NCBI GenBank assembly: GCA_905160935.1
Contig: CAJHZI010000649.1
Location: forward strand, 2,104,501-2,168,500
DNA: 64,000 nucleotides
From: Enchytraeus crypticus
Taxonomy: Eukaryota; Annelida; Clitellata; Enchytraeida; Enchytraeidae
Direction: 5' to 3'
The notes beneath the pieces were generated by a model. It was not told where the DNA came from, did not search any database, and saw only the letters and a list, made by a program, of their open reading frames with translations. The first letter of the stretch is position 1; the number at the start of each line of letters is the position of its first letter. The position numbers and the translations under genes are program-made. Below are positions 1 to 12,862 of the stretch, one piece after another.

Positions 1-490
1 ACATTCAAATAAGCACTAACTACTCTGCCATTTTAAAGTACATAAATAAAGCAGCGCTGCGTGTTTGTCATGACCAATGTATCGTTAAGCTATGATTATT
101 ATGGTCGATGGTACTAGTATTATTAGTAGTTCGCTTAACTCCAGTAACTTTCATATTAAAAGTCTCAGACGCCCTACTTTACGATGCTGAAGACTACGTG
201 TACATTCATTTGCTTGAAAAGCGTAACATCTCATGAAGAAATAGCCAAGGATTGCCTTTTAATATCCTTTTTAAACTAGGCTTTGTAGCTTTTAGTGCAG
301 AAAAAACAGTTTTTGTGCTCGCTTTGTAATAGTGTATTTATAAATTACATCAGCAACCCCAGGCCTTCATAAAGAGATTTTTGACTACGTGATTGTCAAG
401 TGTAATCAGTGTTTACACTGTAATAGCCTTGCGAATCAAACAGAGACTTTGCCATTTAGGTGATTTATGGAATGAGACAATATAAGTAAA

Positions 491-657
<167 letters not shown>

Positions 658-724
658 GATTTACTTTATATCTGTAGTATATATATACAGAAATTTATAT
701 GTATATAGTATATCTATATATAGG

Positions 725-840
<116 letters not shown>

Positions 841-847
841 AGTATAT

Positions 848-1680
848 ATACGCAGTATTTACATATACATTTATATACATGTATATATATATACATATAT
901 ATTTAAACTCTCAGAAAGAATAATTACGTTTTCCTTATCGAAAATTTAACTTCAATTTCTTGTCTCGAATATTTTTTAATTGAAATGTATCCACGTAACT
1001 TTAGCATAATAATCTTCAAATTTTTGCATCGATTTAAAGACTGGTCAATACTAGCACGTGCCTAGCTATAGTTCTTATTGGCCTGCTCATCTATTGACAT
1101 AGATCTGGACGCTTAAATTCTTATAGATTGGCTGATTGATTTATTTATTTATTAAATGTCTCATTGATTGATTGATTGATTGACTGATGGATTGATTGAT
1201 TGATTAATTGGTTGATCCCCTCTTTCAAGAACTTCCAGATTTGAAGAACATATCAGTTTTAGGACTTTAAGCATCTTATCGTCTGAACAACTGAAAAATC
1301 ATAATCATAATGACAGTACAAATTAAATGGATATGGTTGCTGAGAAATATTCTCTTCATAATTATTGAAGATATTAATTTATTACTGTGAATAACATTTC
1401 TGTGTTTGCTTCAAAAATTCTTAGCACTTTCAAATTTTTCTAAATTTTTACATGCACTCTGTTAAAATCGAGATTAAAATATCATTTCTCCAAAATCATG
1501 ATCAAATATTCCGATGATGGCGACTAGGTGCCGACCACCGGAAGATTGGATGTAAATGTTGTTCGTTATTTTCTGGCGCTTGAAGAGATCAAAAGATTGA
1601 AATTTCTGTCACGCTAGAAAACGGTTCAAAAGTTTACGTGTAGAGCTGAATACTGATTGGCTTCAAGAGTATGAGCCAAG
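848..1680. other. AT-rich non-coding stretch with a GATT-rich tract
   Basis: No plausible exon was seen. A degenerate GATT/TTGA tetranucleotide tract lies at about 1130-1215, of the kind that forms the 3' tail of a repeat family at 4049 and 16341. Confidence 0.5.
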
Positions 1681-1742
1681 TAATATGCGAGATAATGTGC
1701 TAGATAATGTGCGAGATAATGTGCAAGATAATTTGTCCGGTA
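1681..1742. repeat. 15-bp tandem repeat, about 4 copies
   Basis: Consecutive copies of a GATAATGTGCGAGAT-like unit with single-base changes (GCTAG, GCGAG, GCAAG). No gene overlaps it. Confidence 0.8.
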
Positions 1743-1900
1743 ATGTAAGAGATCTAAACCTGCAAAGATGATTAGGAAATAGTTGTTTTATGTGTTTCTC
1801 TGTTATAATTTATGCAAAGTCTATTTACACACTTCCTGAGTATCAATTTTGATCTATTTTTCACTAGGTCTACTGTGATAGAACTTCAGTCGTCGCTGTG

Positions 1901-1902
<2 letters not shown>

Positions 1903-1963
<61 letters not shown>

Positions 1964-1973
1964 TATATATACA

Positions 1974-2029
<56 letters not shown>
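1903..2029. repeat. (TA)n microsatellite, interrupted
   Basis: Two long TA tracts flank a short TATATACAGTATA centre. The minus-strand frames across it are repeat artefacts. Confidence 0.95.
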
Positions 2030-2031
<2 letters not shown>

Positions 2032-2034
<3 letters not shown>

Positions 2035-3069
2035 GCTTACAGTACTGATTGACCTCACAGACAAAGCTTATATTCTGCTTAATAATATACGTATAATATA
2101 ACATTAATCATATTTTTAAAATCAGTATTATTAAACAAAACCAAATATTCTCGAATTCGAACCGCAAGAAACGGTAACTCTTATGAAGAGGAAGCAGAAC
2201 CGACTCGAACTCTAAAATGTTTAACTTCTTGTTGAAGACTAACCGAAAAGCATTTCACGTATAAGAAATATTACCGAAGTCGAATCCGAAAATTTTGGAA
2301 ATTTCCCTCTCAAAGTTTAGGTACGCAAAATAATGTAGTGCTACATTATGGGCGTAGCGGAACTGTTAGATACTGGAGGATCAGTCGAATTTATTATTGG
2401 ATTAATTAAATAGTCGCGAACAACCCTATATCTAATTTGAAGCCGAATGGCAGGATCCTGCCGCAGCTGTCGTACTTATAATATGGAGAGATTAAAAATA
2501 TCGAAAGCTAGTGACACTTAACTAAATAGTTATGACATAAATTACTAAGAACTAGAAATCAAGAGAAACTAATTAGTTTACTTCAGATTTTAAACATATT
2601 AGCTTGCTATGCACTATAATTAGGGTTCAATTTTCACTTAATCATTTAAATCATGAGAATGTCTTTTAGTGTTAAGAATAGGCTAGTTGTGCGTATATTT
2701 TTTAATTTTAATTGGTTGCAGAATGAGTGAAAGAGCCAGAAATGCAAAGTTTAAAGTCTAATTCAGTACCAAATTATACTGTCAGAGATGATCTTTCAGA
2801 TGTCGAACCCATGGTTCTTTGTTTATCAGGCAGGCATGCATAGAACACGACCGGGCGGTATTTGAGCATAAAGCAGTGTACAATATTATGCTATAAATAA
2901 TTTGTTGATTGAATGATTTAGCTTTTGGCTATGTAGTTATAATAACAAATACATGTAGATATTGAAGTACTGAAAACATTTCTAAAATTGCGGAAGCGGA
3001 GTTGAACAACTTGATATTGGGTATATTTTCAGAGCAGTAATTATTTTTCTCACTGAAAAGCTTTTACAG
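2032..3069. other. No gene recognised
   Basis: AT-rich single-copy-looking sequence. No exon could be supported. Confidence 0.4.
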
Positions 3070-3132
3070 CGTCGGGAGTTAGATTATTGCGCAGTTTGGC
3101 AGTCAATGCTGGACATGATGCGAAGCTCAAAG
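3070..3132 (+). CDS. Candidate isolated internal exon, unknown gene
   Basis: A 63-nt phase-0 open segment lies between a good acceptor (CTTTTACAG) and a GT (AAG followed by GTTTTT). The 21-residue translation looks protein-like: it starts RRELDYCAVW and ends MMRSSK, with balanced composition, unlike the surrounding DNA. No neighbouring exon in a compatible frame was found and the family is not recognised. It could be chance or a remnant of an old gene. Confidence 0.2.
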
Positions 3133-3412
3133 GTTTTTAGCTGAATTGCTTTGCATTTATCGCTACTGTGTAATATTTGGATCGGATCACAATTTCGCTG
3201 AAGTCGCTTAGCAATAAGCTGCTATCGCTGTCGAGCGACATAATGTAAATATCATAACTGATGTTATTAACTCGTCTGCCGTCGTGTTTTTACACACCAA
3301 CAGATAGTAGGTTCTTGAGCTATAATTCTAAAATTGGAAATATACATGTAAAATTAGTATTTAATACTGAGCACCATATACATGTGTATACATGTAGGCC
3401 TATATATAAATA

Positions 3413-3417
<5 letters not shown>

Positions 3418-3469
<52 letters not shown>

Positions 3470-3487
3470 CATGTATATATATATATA

Positions 3488-3531
<44 letters not shown>

Positions 3532-3541
3532 ATATATATAT
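3418..3541. repeat. (TA)n microsatellite, interrupted
   Basis: Two TA tracts are separated by a TACATACATG segment. The two overlapping plus-strand frames here are artefacts. Confidence 0.95.
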
Positions 3542-4010
3542 TAATGAAAGTGTATTGTTACACTTAGGCCTATGTGAGTAATCCTGTCAGTGTTATGAAC
3601 TTTTTACGATTCCTTCCGGTATAAACTCAATTTTTTATCTATCGAGTTCTTTAGCTATAAATTTACATCGCCAGTCTTTGCTTAAAGCTTAATGCAGCTA
3701 ATATAAGTTGCAAAGCTTTCGGACCTTTTCGGCGAACATGAGCATTGAACTAGTGATGTTTGGTTTAAAATGTTTGATGTTTGATTTTAAAACCACCACG
3801 CTTTTCAACATACACTCATCATGTCCCACCGTGCATATTAGATTTTACTGATCACGTGACGCGCTCCATGCTGATTAGTTTATGTGAGTACGATAGTTAT
3901 GAGAGACATTGTGTATGCTCAGAATACGCGATGTCCCATGTGCTCAGTGCTAGCTGTCTAGTCCTAAGCGATGTTGAATTGTAAGCTAAAGGTTGCTAGT
4001 TCGACACTCT

Positions 4011-4225
4011 TCTGGTTACTGATATCATCTTTGACTTAGTCACTGTTACAATCAATCAATCAATAAGATCAAATCTGATTATCAATCAGTAAGAATTTAA
4101 CGTCCGGTTCCTCGCCTTAAGGCAATGTCTTTACTGTCGTTGACTTAGCCAATGATAATATCATCTTTGTCGTAGTCAATTATATCATCCTTGACTTAGT
4201 CACTGATATCGTCTTGGACTTGGAA
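4011..4225. repeat. Degenerate tandem repeat (GACTTAGTCA units)
   Basis: Diverged copies of a unit with the core TTGACTTAGTCACTGATATC occur at 4018-4050 and 4135-4220. They are interrupted by the SINE-like fragment at 4049-4140. Confidence 0.6.
4049..4140 (-). repeat. SINE-like fragment with (ATTG)n tail
   Basis: Read on the minus strand it is GACATTGCCTTAAGGCGAGG, then AACCGGACGTTAAATTCTTA, then ATTG repeats. The same order occurs on the + strand at 16341-16407, so this is an interspersed repeat with a tetranucleotide tail. Confidence 0.6.
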
Positions 4226-5564
4226 AATTGATAATAAGGTATTTTACTTAATCCATACGCCTACAATTTTAAAGGACTTTTATCACAATTATCTGACGTA
4301 ACACTCTTATTTTCCTACAATAAATTGCCTCAGGCCAGCCCATAGAGGGGGTAGGGGACCCTGGACTCGAAACCCCGCCCCCCAAAGGAGAAACAGAGAA
4401 CAACAAAATCGAGGTGGCACTAAGTATTTTTTTATCATGTTAATTGTGGACAATTTAGCTGTGGACTCAAAAACGTCATCAGTTTGTTTTTGGAAGGGAA
4501 AATTTAAAAAGCCATGGGAAAATAGGTGACGGCGGAAGATTCCAGTACCATTTTAGGAACTTGGCCTGAGGCTTTCCCACAAGCTAAATGCGGTCCTCAT
4601 TTTCTCTTATCGTAGAGCTGTTTTATTTTTTAAGTAATGGAAACTAACATAAGGATGTAATGTTAACGAGGATGTAATGTTTTAAAATATTATAGGCCTA
4701 ACCCGTATTACGTTACGTAGATGGCGTACGATGATTGTGGCCTATTGTCATTAGGCTACCTGTTTACTTGACTCGGTATTTTCTGCAACCAAGTTCATAT
4801 AGTTTTACTACAGCACAATACGTACATTATATTGCGCGGTGCTGTATAATTATGCCCATTGATTATTGATTCTTAATTGGCACACTGAAATTGAACTGAA
4901 ACCATGCACAGAGTGATGGATAATTAGTTACAGTTAATATACATCTTTAATTACACTGTCAGAATCGATTCTGCTGAACTAGGAAACGATAATCTATAGT
5001 TTGTCATGCAAACAGGCCACTAAGTTGATTTGCTTAGCAGGGAAGCATACTGCTAATTCAAAAATCCAATCCAACAAATGATATCGAGTTAATCTAACCC
5101 ATTTGTAAATCATTGCAACAATTAGGCATAATTAATTAATTAGTATTCTTTAGTAGCAAGAAACTCATACGCGATTTAAAGTTAACTGAGGTAAATGTAG
5201 TCATTATTAAGTTGGCTTTGTGGTTTAGGAGTTTAATTAAATCTCAATGTTGTATTCAGAAGCCATGAAAATTTGAAAATACCATCATATTTCTTTTTAG
5301 GATATATAAAATATTAATTTCATTAATAAATGTTATTTACGCGTCTTAAATTTCTTTTCTATACTTTTCGTCTTTAAAAATTAATAGTTCATAATAATTA
5401 TATTATTAAACAAATAGTTTATAATAATTTAAATATCATGTAATAGTATAAAACAGGCCCAATCTTAGCTGCCTAATTTTCTTGTATCTTCTAGGAATGC
5501 AGCGTAACTTATATTGCATTTACATAATGTGAGTCATATGATGACAACAAACTGTCGATGGTGG
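4226..5564. other. No gene recognised
   Basis: AT-rich sequence without a supportable exon. A short G-rich patch lies at about 4346-4360. Confidence 0.4.
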
Positions 5565-5722
5565 TTTCGCTGACCTTTCCAAACACCGATGATTGTCGAA
5601 TAGCGAATGGTATCGCAGGATTGCACATCTACTCGCAATGGTTGATAGACGAATAGCAGAATGGTAGCTCAGGATTGCACATATTCTCCCAATAGATGAT
5701 TGTTTGTATAGCGAGAGTGATA
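5565..5722. repeat. About 68-bp tandem repeat, about 2.3 copies
   Basis: Two copies contain the block GCAGGATTGCACATCTACTC / TCAGGATTGCACATATTCTC preceded by GAATAGC. A third partial copy follows. The minus-strand open frame here is a by-product. Confidence 0.7.
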
Positions 5723-6128
5723 GCAATCATTTATCTCACTTCTCATTATCAAACATAACTTAGATAAAAGTGGAATGAAAAAAAAAAAAAAAGAGGGTGC
5801 TGGCAGACATATATTGTAATTTTTTCTTACATATCCATCAGCTGATTACCAACGTTTAGCTTCTCAAATCAAATTGTGAGCAGTTCGAATCCCATGTACG
5901 CTATTAGCTTGTCTAGTGAAACTTCGCGATACAAAAACCTTTTGTTATGGTTCAACTTTAGCTATTAATTGTGGCTATCTCCTGTAATATTTAGCAGTTT
6001 AATCAATCAGGCCAAAATCCCAACTTAGATAATGAGTGACTTCTCAATAACAGAAAATTTAAAAAGAAAGGGGCTGCGTACATTGACCTCCTGGTCTCGC
6101 CGAGTTGTGGATTAACGCCAATCGACGA

Positions 6129-6155
6129 CATGGGGGGGGGGTGTGGGGGAGGGGT
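6129..6155 (+). other. G-run with quadruplex potential
   Basis: A run of ten G, then TGT, five G, A and four G. Splitting the first run gives four G-tracts with short loops, which fits an intramolecular G-quadruplex. No gene is adjacent. Confidence 0.5.
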
Positions 6156-6159
6156 AAGG

Positions 6160-8930
6160 GCTGTGAGGTTGTGGAGCTAGGCAATAATAACAATAAAGAA
6201 TTTTTACAGAGGAAGAATAACAATTCAGAGCTACATTTTTACTGCTACAGCTTCTCTCTGTTGTTGCAATAACTGTCAAAGAAAAACAATTGTTTATGCT
6301 TGATATAGCGAGAAAGGTAGAATCTACTGAGATGCTCCCTATCAAAATCAAAGAAATCAATTAATAACCACGAAACTCACTTCGCTAGATAATTTAAGAC
6401 ATCAGAATTAGCTGTTGCGCATCTAGTTCGATAGTTATGGGCGACTATTTATCTATTTATGTATTTAATTTCAACTTTCGCATCAATATAATAGAATCCT
6501 AAGAGTGACGTGTAAAGCGAAGTCTAGCGTAGACCTTAGGCTCAGGGCACTTACAACTTACAAAGACCCATTTTATACATAAAACAAAAGTTAAAATCAC
6601 AAAATAAAATAAGATTTCAATTTAGATGTAACTTAGTGACAAAGATCTAAAAATTTAACTACAGTATTGAGTCTGTAATAAAAATTTAGCAGTGCGCTTA
6701 AAATTTAAAGATTCACGGCATAGAATGGTTAGCAAACATTGTACGTTCTATTAAATTTTAAAAGTTCTGCCTGTTCAGCAAATAACTAGCTTCAATCATC
6801 AATATGCAAATGTTTCATTCAATAGCCTCATCGGCTGCTGAATAAATAAATCTTTAAAGAAGCATTAGCAACCTGGGGCAGCGCTATAGTTAAAAACAGA
6901 TCTACTCTTCCAAGAATATAAAATTTTATTCTTAGCGTATAGTATATCGAAATACGTGCATTTAAATGTCTTGTCTGCCTCTAAGCATGGAACAGAAATT
7001 TAACTCTTGTGGAATAGAAAAAGATGAGGAAAAACTTCAATACAGTAGAGATTATAATTGGATAATTATTTTTACAATATACTGTGTTGTTATCATGTTA
7101 AGTACATGTAAAACTTGAATTACTCTGTGAGATTGAGAAAAGCTTTCTTAACAACTCGATCGCAATATTCTATTTATTATACTTAACAGAAATTTAATAA
7201 TTTAAACACTTAATTAGGGATGCATACAATTTCATAAATAATATATAGACATAATTAATATATTTAGTGAAAGTGTCAATTAAATATGACACAGACACAT
7301 ATAGATTTGTACAGCCGCCATACCAAAATAAATTTATAAAGTTGCATTTAAGTTAATATTAAATTTATTAAATTTAGATATAATTCAATTAAAACCTTAA
7401 TTTCATACCGATTAACAAAATACGAAATTGGTTCATATACAATTTATCTTTAGCTTGTATATTTATTAGCGTTTGTGGTGTCTAGTGTTGGTATAATTTA
7501 TTGAGCGTCCCACGTCTAGCGTTTAATTTTAATTTTATTTAATTTCGCCAAATCAATTGCAGACAATTATAGAGGACAAAATTACAAAACTTTCAAGTGA
7601 ATAAGAACAATTAACATGTAAAATGTAAATATCATTCAATAGCAAAAGGTGAATAGCAGAAAGTGCGACAAATGTCGAATAATCTCTCAATGCATATATT
7701 ATATATATATATATATATGCATATACAGTACATACATGTACACATACACATGTATATACATTGTTTTAAGGTTTATGTGAAATAAAGCATATTATGCAAA
7801 TGCTGTTAATATGGTTTCTATACCCTACAAACAATTACATATGTAAAACGTGCAATATATACAATTAAATACACATAATACAAACGATGCAAGATACACA
7901 ATACAATACACAATACACAACACAATAGAAGCACCACAATGCCAAGGCATTATCATGCAATAAAAAGAATACAGCTAATATTTCAAAATCTGAGAGATTT
8001 TTGAAATTAATTATCAAAGAGCAGAATTTACAGGAGGCATCATGCAAAAAGTTACGCTTTAATATTCTTGCTAAAGCTATCAAGTGAATCAGAGTGTATT
8101 CTAAATTGTTAAAGTTTATTTCACAATAATTTCACAATTTCTTATCAGTTTATCAGCAAGTGCCTGGTACTTTAGCGCCACTGTGGCATTATATATCGTC
8201 TAATCTTCATTCATCCATTTATCATTAATATTTTCATGTAATATTAATTTGATATTAATTTTTAATATTATTATTATATATTAATGAATTTTGATAATAC
8301 TAATTATTTAATATTAAGATTATAATATTAATTTAATATTAATATTTCTATAATTAATCTATCGTATGATTCACAAAAATATTAGGCCCATAGCTCGTTG
8401 ACTGTCAAATCAGAGTTTTGAACTTTTATACATTTCAAGTAAGCAATCCGCTTACGACGACCCGGATATCTATTCAGTCGACGAATCTAATATTATATAA
8501 ACTTTAATTAAACGATAAATTAAACACTGTTAATCTAGATTTCTTTAATCACAGTTCGCATTGGCTACTCACAAGAGAACTTCAATCAACTTGGATGCAA
8601 ATACAAATCTACGATATGAGATGAGTTATGACTGAAGAAGTTTATTTTACATTAATTTTTGTGTCCTTGAGTCATTTTGAAACATCGATTTACGCTTAGC
8701 GCTTTCTTTAGACGTCCTGTCACGTGATACTGACTCAACTGGAAACATCCAGAGAACTTCCGATTCTTTTGAGTTCCACGTAATCCTGAGGTGAAATCAA
8801 GTTGATTTCCATTTGGGGAAACAAAAATCGAAAACAGTAGATATTCGCTTCAAATTGTTCAGCATCAGTTTTTGTAACTAAATGAACGATTTCAGTTGAG
8901 AAGGATATGCAGCATTATTAAGAGGAAAGT
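6160..8930. other. Long AT-rich region, no gene recognised
   Basis: Poly-A/T-rich DNA with dense ATTTAAT/TAATATT words (for example 7170-7400 and 8220-8350). The stretch about 6500-6900 may be decayed retrotransposon 3' sequence, but no coding motif was found to support that. Confidence 0.35.
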
Positions 8931-8933
8931 AAA

Positions 8934-9047
8934 TTTAAAAACTATGGTCGGCTCAGATAATAATTATTTAAAAACTATGGTCGGCTCAGATAATAATTAT
9001 TTAAAAACTATGGTCGGCTCAGATAATAATTATTTAAAAACTGTTGA
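8934..9047 (+). repeat. 33-bp minisatellite, about 3.5 copies
   Basis: Near-identical 33-bp units with the core AACTATGGTCGGCTCAGATA. Because 33 is a multiple of 3 the unit reads through as an 11-residue repeat (KTMVGSDNNYL). This explains the short open frame; it is not a gene. Confidence 0.9.
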
Positions 9048-9055
9048 GGCGAAAC

Positions 9056-9240
9056 GTCGTACTTTATGCTCTCCGTTGATAGAGCCTCGATGGTTGGTCG
9101 TCATGAGCGCAATATATAACGTTATGAAAGCTTAAATGTCAATCCTGAGATGGCTCGAGATCACGTGGGTTCGATTCTTGGTAGAGCAGATCAGGCAGAG
9201 AAATCTTGTATTTCATCGAAACCGTATATGGTTAATTGAC
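9056..9240 (+). repeat. tRNA-headed SINE-like element
   Basis: An A-box-like GATGGTTGG region is followed by a strong B box (GTGGGTTCGATTCTTGG). The layout matches the elements at 42324 and 30735. The copy is divergent and runs into a pyrimidine-rich tandem repeat. Confidence 0.5.
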
Positions 9241-9625
9241 TCTTCCCTCAGCCCAACATTATCCCCTCAGATCATAAGTCTTCCCTCAGTCCACAAGTTT
9301 TCCACAAGTATACCAGTCTTCCCCAATTCCACTATTATCAGTGCACTAGTACCCCATCAGTACTCCATCCTCCCCTTAGTCCATCAGTCTTCTCTAAGTC
9401 CACCAGTCTTCCATAGATCTATTAGTTTCTCATCAATACACCATTCGTTCCTCAGTACACCTGTCTACTCAAGTTCACCAGTGTCCCTTCATTTCACCTG
9501 TCCCTCTTCAGTCTACCAATTCCCCTCAATTACCTATTTTCCCTTCATTCCGCCTTTTTCCTCTCATTCCACCACTCTTCCCAAGTTTCACTATTCTCCT
9601 CTCAGTCCGCCATTGCTGTCGTCGG
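9241..9625 (+). repeat. Degenerate pyrimidine-rich tandem repeat
   Basis: About 20 loose copies of a roughly 18-21-bp unit of the type CCCTCAGTCCACCAGTCTTC. The lack of stop codons in C/T-rich repeats produces a 175-residue Ser/Pro-rich frame at 9136-9663 that is not supported as a gene. Confidence 0.75.
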
Positions 9626-10384
9626 TTTGTCGGATATCCGTGGACTCCATTGCAGGATTCTAACTGACACAGAGACGGGAAATGAGTGTAGGAACTTTTC
9701 ATTGAGCGGAGCTGAATTGTCGAGGGAATTAACTCGTTCAATATCAAAGCACATCATATCCATTGCACTCGCAGCCTCTGACGTTTCTCTACTGCTTAGC
9801 AAGAAATGCAGAATCTTTTACGTAAGAAATTAAAGCTTCAAAGTGCCCAACTGCATATAGGACATTTCACTATTGGCTGAGAAATAGATAATGATTTGTA
9901 ATTATTGATAAAGTCTTATAGTAGAATACTGATTCTAGTCCTCTAAATGTGTGATATATTAGCCAAATAGCGGCGATGGTAACGAAGTAGGTTACTTTGT
10001 GAAACTTATGATGTCACTTCTCTCATCATTACTAGCATATACTTCGTAATACATGTTTATCATTGCATGAAATTCTAGACAAATTAATTTACTCTCATTT
10101 AATGCTCATATCAGTTTGACGTGACTGAAAGTGAGTTCTTACAGAAAATATTAAATGTTCAATTACGTAACCATTTAAAAGTGAAACCACAAATACTAAA
10201 GCTCGGAATGTACACTAGAAATAAATGTACTTATCGACATGATTGGTAATGTCGTGATAGTAGATTATGATGTTCTTGTATATCAATTATCCCATTAATC
10301 ATGACCAATATCGGAAGCTACAGCCTATATGTTATATTTCATGTAATTCTCCGTAGCCCCTATATCTGTACTGTAAGAGAGAAG
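9626..10384. other. No gene recognised
   Basis: Overlapping small frames occur on both strands with no family resemblance or splice context. Confidence 0.4.
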
Positions 10385-10478
10385 ACAAGGTTTCGAGGGT
10401 TTTCGAACCCCAGCATGTCTCCTGTTAAATACAGCCTTACTTGCGCTCTGCCAATTTGGCTATCCCTGGTACATGATC
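10385..10478 (-). repeat. tRNA-like SINE head
   Basis: Read on the minus strand, an A-box-like AGCCAAATTGGCAGAGC is followed by a B box GGGGTTCGAAAACCC with self-complementary ends, as in a T-arm. No clean cloverleaf was confirmed, so a SINE head is preferred to a functional tRNA gene. Confidence 0.45.
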
Positions 10479-10689
10479 ACATACTGTAGTGACAGAGTCT
10501 TCACAGTTTTATATAAATTGAATTATATTAATATTACATTTATTAATTTTATTAATTCCATTTTTATTGAATTACACAGATTGATACATATATGTAGATA
10601 GATTGACACATAAAACAATACTGGGTTCTGCCTATAGAGACCTAAATAGCTATTTGGGTTGTTGTCAGTGAATATACTTTGTCTTATGT

Positions 10690-11540
10690 CAATATGAGAG
10701 AGAGAGAGAGAGAAATATGTTTATTAGATCGAAACACAGCACATACCACACAAAATGAAAACTATCACACGAAAATAGTAAAAAATTGAATAGAAAGCAA
10801 AATAAAAAGTAGCATCAATCAAACAAATTAAGTAGAGGCAGAAGCAATAAGCCATCAAAGAGAACGAGAATCGTTCTAGCTAGTTGAACACCTATTTATC
10901 CAGAGTTATTAGACAAACAGAAACATACAATAAAATAATAAAGTAAATTGGCGTAAACTTTTACCATTTAGATAAATTGGAATTAAATAGCTTGGTCGAA
11001 CAGCACAATTAGTGTGTAAGGAATATTCTTACCAACTATTTATTAAATGGTTTTTATATTTGGTAATGAATGATGACAGAATACATATATTTTGAATTGG
11101 AGGTGGAATTTCATTCCAATTAGTGCAAGCAGTATTAACGTAAGTTTTGAAAAAATGAGATATCTGATTTTTTATATAAATAACTAGATCCAATTAATCT
11201 AGTAGGATAATTAGAATAATTGAGGTCGAACATTTAGACTAAAACATTAGATGCTGAGGCTCTATTGTAGAGACATTTGTGGATTAGTTTGGCAGAACAA
11301 AGTTTGTGCAACAATCGAATAGGAAAAGTATTGTAAGACGTATACAGGTCTTTAACATGACTAAAACGATTTTGACCTTGCAAAAGTCTTAAAGATCTAT
11401 TGCAGATAATATGCAGTGGTTTTAAGATGTTCAAAGAGGCATGCCCATAAACTTCTATACAGTAGCTGATACGAGAATGCATAAGTGAGAAATAGAGGTT
11501 ACGACGACATGACATAGGGATTAGATCTCTTCGATAAATG
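10690..11540 (-). mobile_element. LINE-A 3' part: RT C-terminal region and 3' end
   Basis: The minus frame 11515-11234 encodes the conserved tail of CR1/jockey-group non-LTR retrotransposon ORF2 (YFSLMHSRISYCIEVYGHAS; RSLRLLQ). After a frameshift it continues with a WNEIPPPIQN-type ending near 11110. The element ends in a (GA)n/(TC)n tract at 10692-10713. Coding resumes here exactly where the 12897-14640 part breaks off, so the two were one element split by an insertion. It is inactive: 5' truncated, frameshifted and interrupted. Confidence 0.75.
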
Positions 11541-11544
11541 ATAA

Positions 11545-11668
11545 GATCTCTTCATAAATGGTAAAAATTTGAATGACCTATTTTCAAATGCTAAGAGTGC
11601 TTGTGATATGATAGGAAAGTGGGCTTCTAATAATCACCTAACGATTAATCTGGCTAAAACAGCCTACT
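11545..11668 (+). mobile_element. Inverted LINE-A fragment
   Basis: On the + strand this piece translates to NGKNLNDLFSNAKSACDMIG and onward to NLAKTA. That is nearly identical to residues 274-310 of the reverse transcriptase frame read on the opposite strand at 13100-13220. It is therefore a second copy of the same LINE family in inverted orientation inside the element. Confidence 0.8.
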
Positions 11669-11689
11669 ACTACTACTGAGACTGCGCTA

Positions 11690-12722
11690 CGTCCTATTTG
11701 GACCCTGCAGTAAGCTTCAAGGTTAATTGACTCCACTTCGCTCTATCCTCCGCCAGATCACAGATGCTCTCATCTAATATGTTCAAATTCTGATTTATAT
11801 CTTTGAGATCTTTATTTAATAATTTGATCCATGTTTGTTTATTTTGACAACCTCTTTGTTTTGTCTGAGATTTTTTATTCTTATTTAAAGCTTTACAGGT
11901 GCATTGTTCGGTAACCTAAGTACGTGACCTATCCATTTTAGTCTTCGTGTTTTAATTGCAAGACTCCATTTTTTCATTTGTTCTGATGTACAAGTTATCG
12001 TTACTTATAATGTGAGGGCAATATATTTTAAGTATTTTTCTTAATAGACTTCTATGAAATACGTCAATTTCGTGTTCCTGTTTTGAAGTTGATGTTCATA
12101 GCTCACTATTATATAAGTAAACTGGCGTAATATAAGCATTGAATATATTTATTCTTGTTTTCATTGTTATTTTGCTATTTGTTAGTTTCATCTTGTATTT
12201 ATTAAAAATAGCCATACACAATTGCTTTCTATGGATCATGTCTCTTTCAGTATCCAAGTAAGAACCTAAATATTTGCATTTCTTCCATTCCTGATCATTT
12301 TTGTTTCCAATGGTATATTTTTCTGTTTTATCTGTGTTTAGTTTTAAATCTCTCTTATTCAGTTTATCATTGACTTCCTTTTGAATTTTGTCTCTTATAT
12401 TTTTGCATGTGCTTATGTATGCAATATCGTCTGCAAACTGCTGATCAATATTTATACCTATTTCTCGTTTTATGCTATAGTTATGTTCTATAATATGATT
12501 AGGAATTAAGTCTTCGTATGGTATATTTTCTTTGGAGTATGAATGCTCTTCAATTTGGTTTGCTATTTGAATTTGGTTCTCATGTTTGTTTAAGCTATTT
12601 GCAAGGTAAAATGTGAAAAGTACCGGGCTTAAGCAATCTCCTTGTGGTATTCCAATATTAGTTTCAAACTCATTTCCAGTTACATCTCCATTTTTAACTC
12701 TTAAAAATGATTTTACTCTCAG
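11690..12722 (-). mobile_element. Second, different non-LTR reverse transcriptase fragment
   Basis: The minus strand encodes another RT. It shows GIPQGDCLSPVLFTFYL near 12690-12620 and a catalytic FADD box within QQFADDIAYI near 12445. A thumb-like region follows (KYLGSYLDTE), then a conserved tail with TSTSKQEHEIDVFHRSLLRK. This QGDCLSP type differs from the QGSILGP type of the flanking LINE-A. The 5' end is cut by a SINE at 12726 and no full ORF remains. Confidence 0.7.
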
Positions 12723-12726
12723 ATTA

Positions 12727-12862
12727 GCCGCGTTGATCTGAGAGTAAAATCTCGGACATTCACTGGACTGGCTAACGGAAAATGGCCAAAATTGCCTAAC
12801 GGATTTAACATGTGGTATTAAAAGTGATAGATATCAACGTAGTTGATCATTTCACTATAATG

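Noticed and set aside
9136..9663. 175-codon Ser/Pro-rich ORF resembling a mucin-like protein
   Set aside because: A degenerate C/T-rich tandem repeat with no signal peptide, no conserved motif and no splice context.
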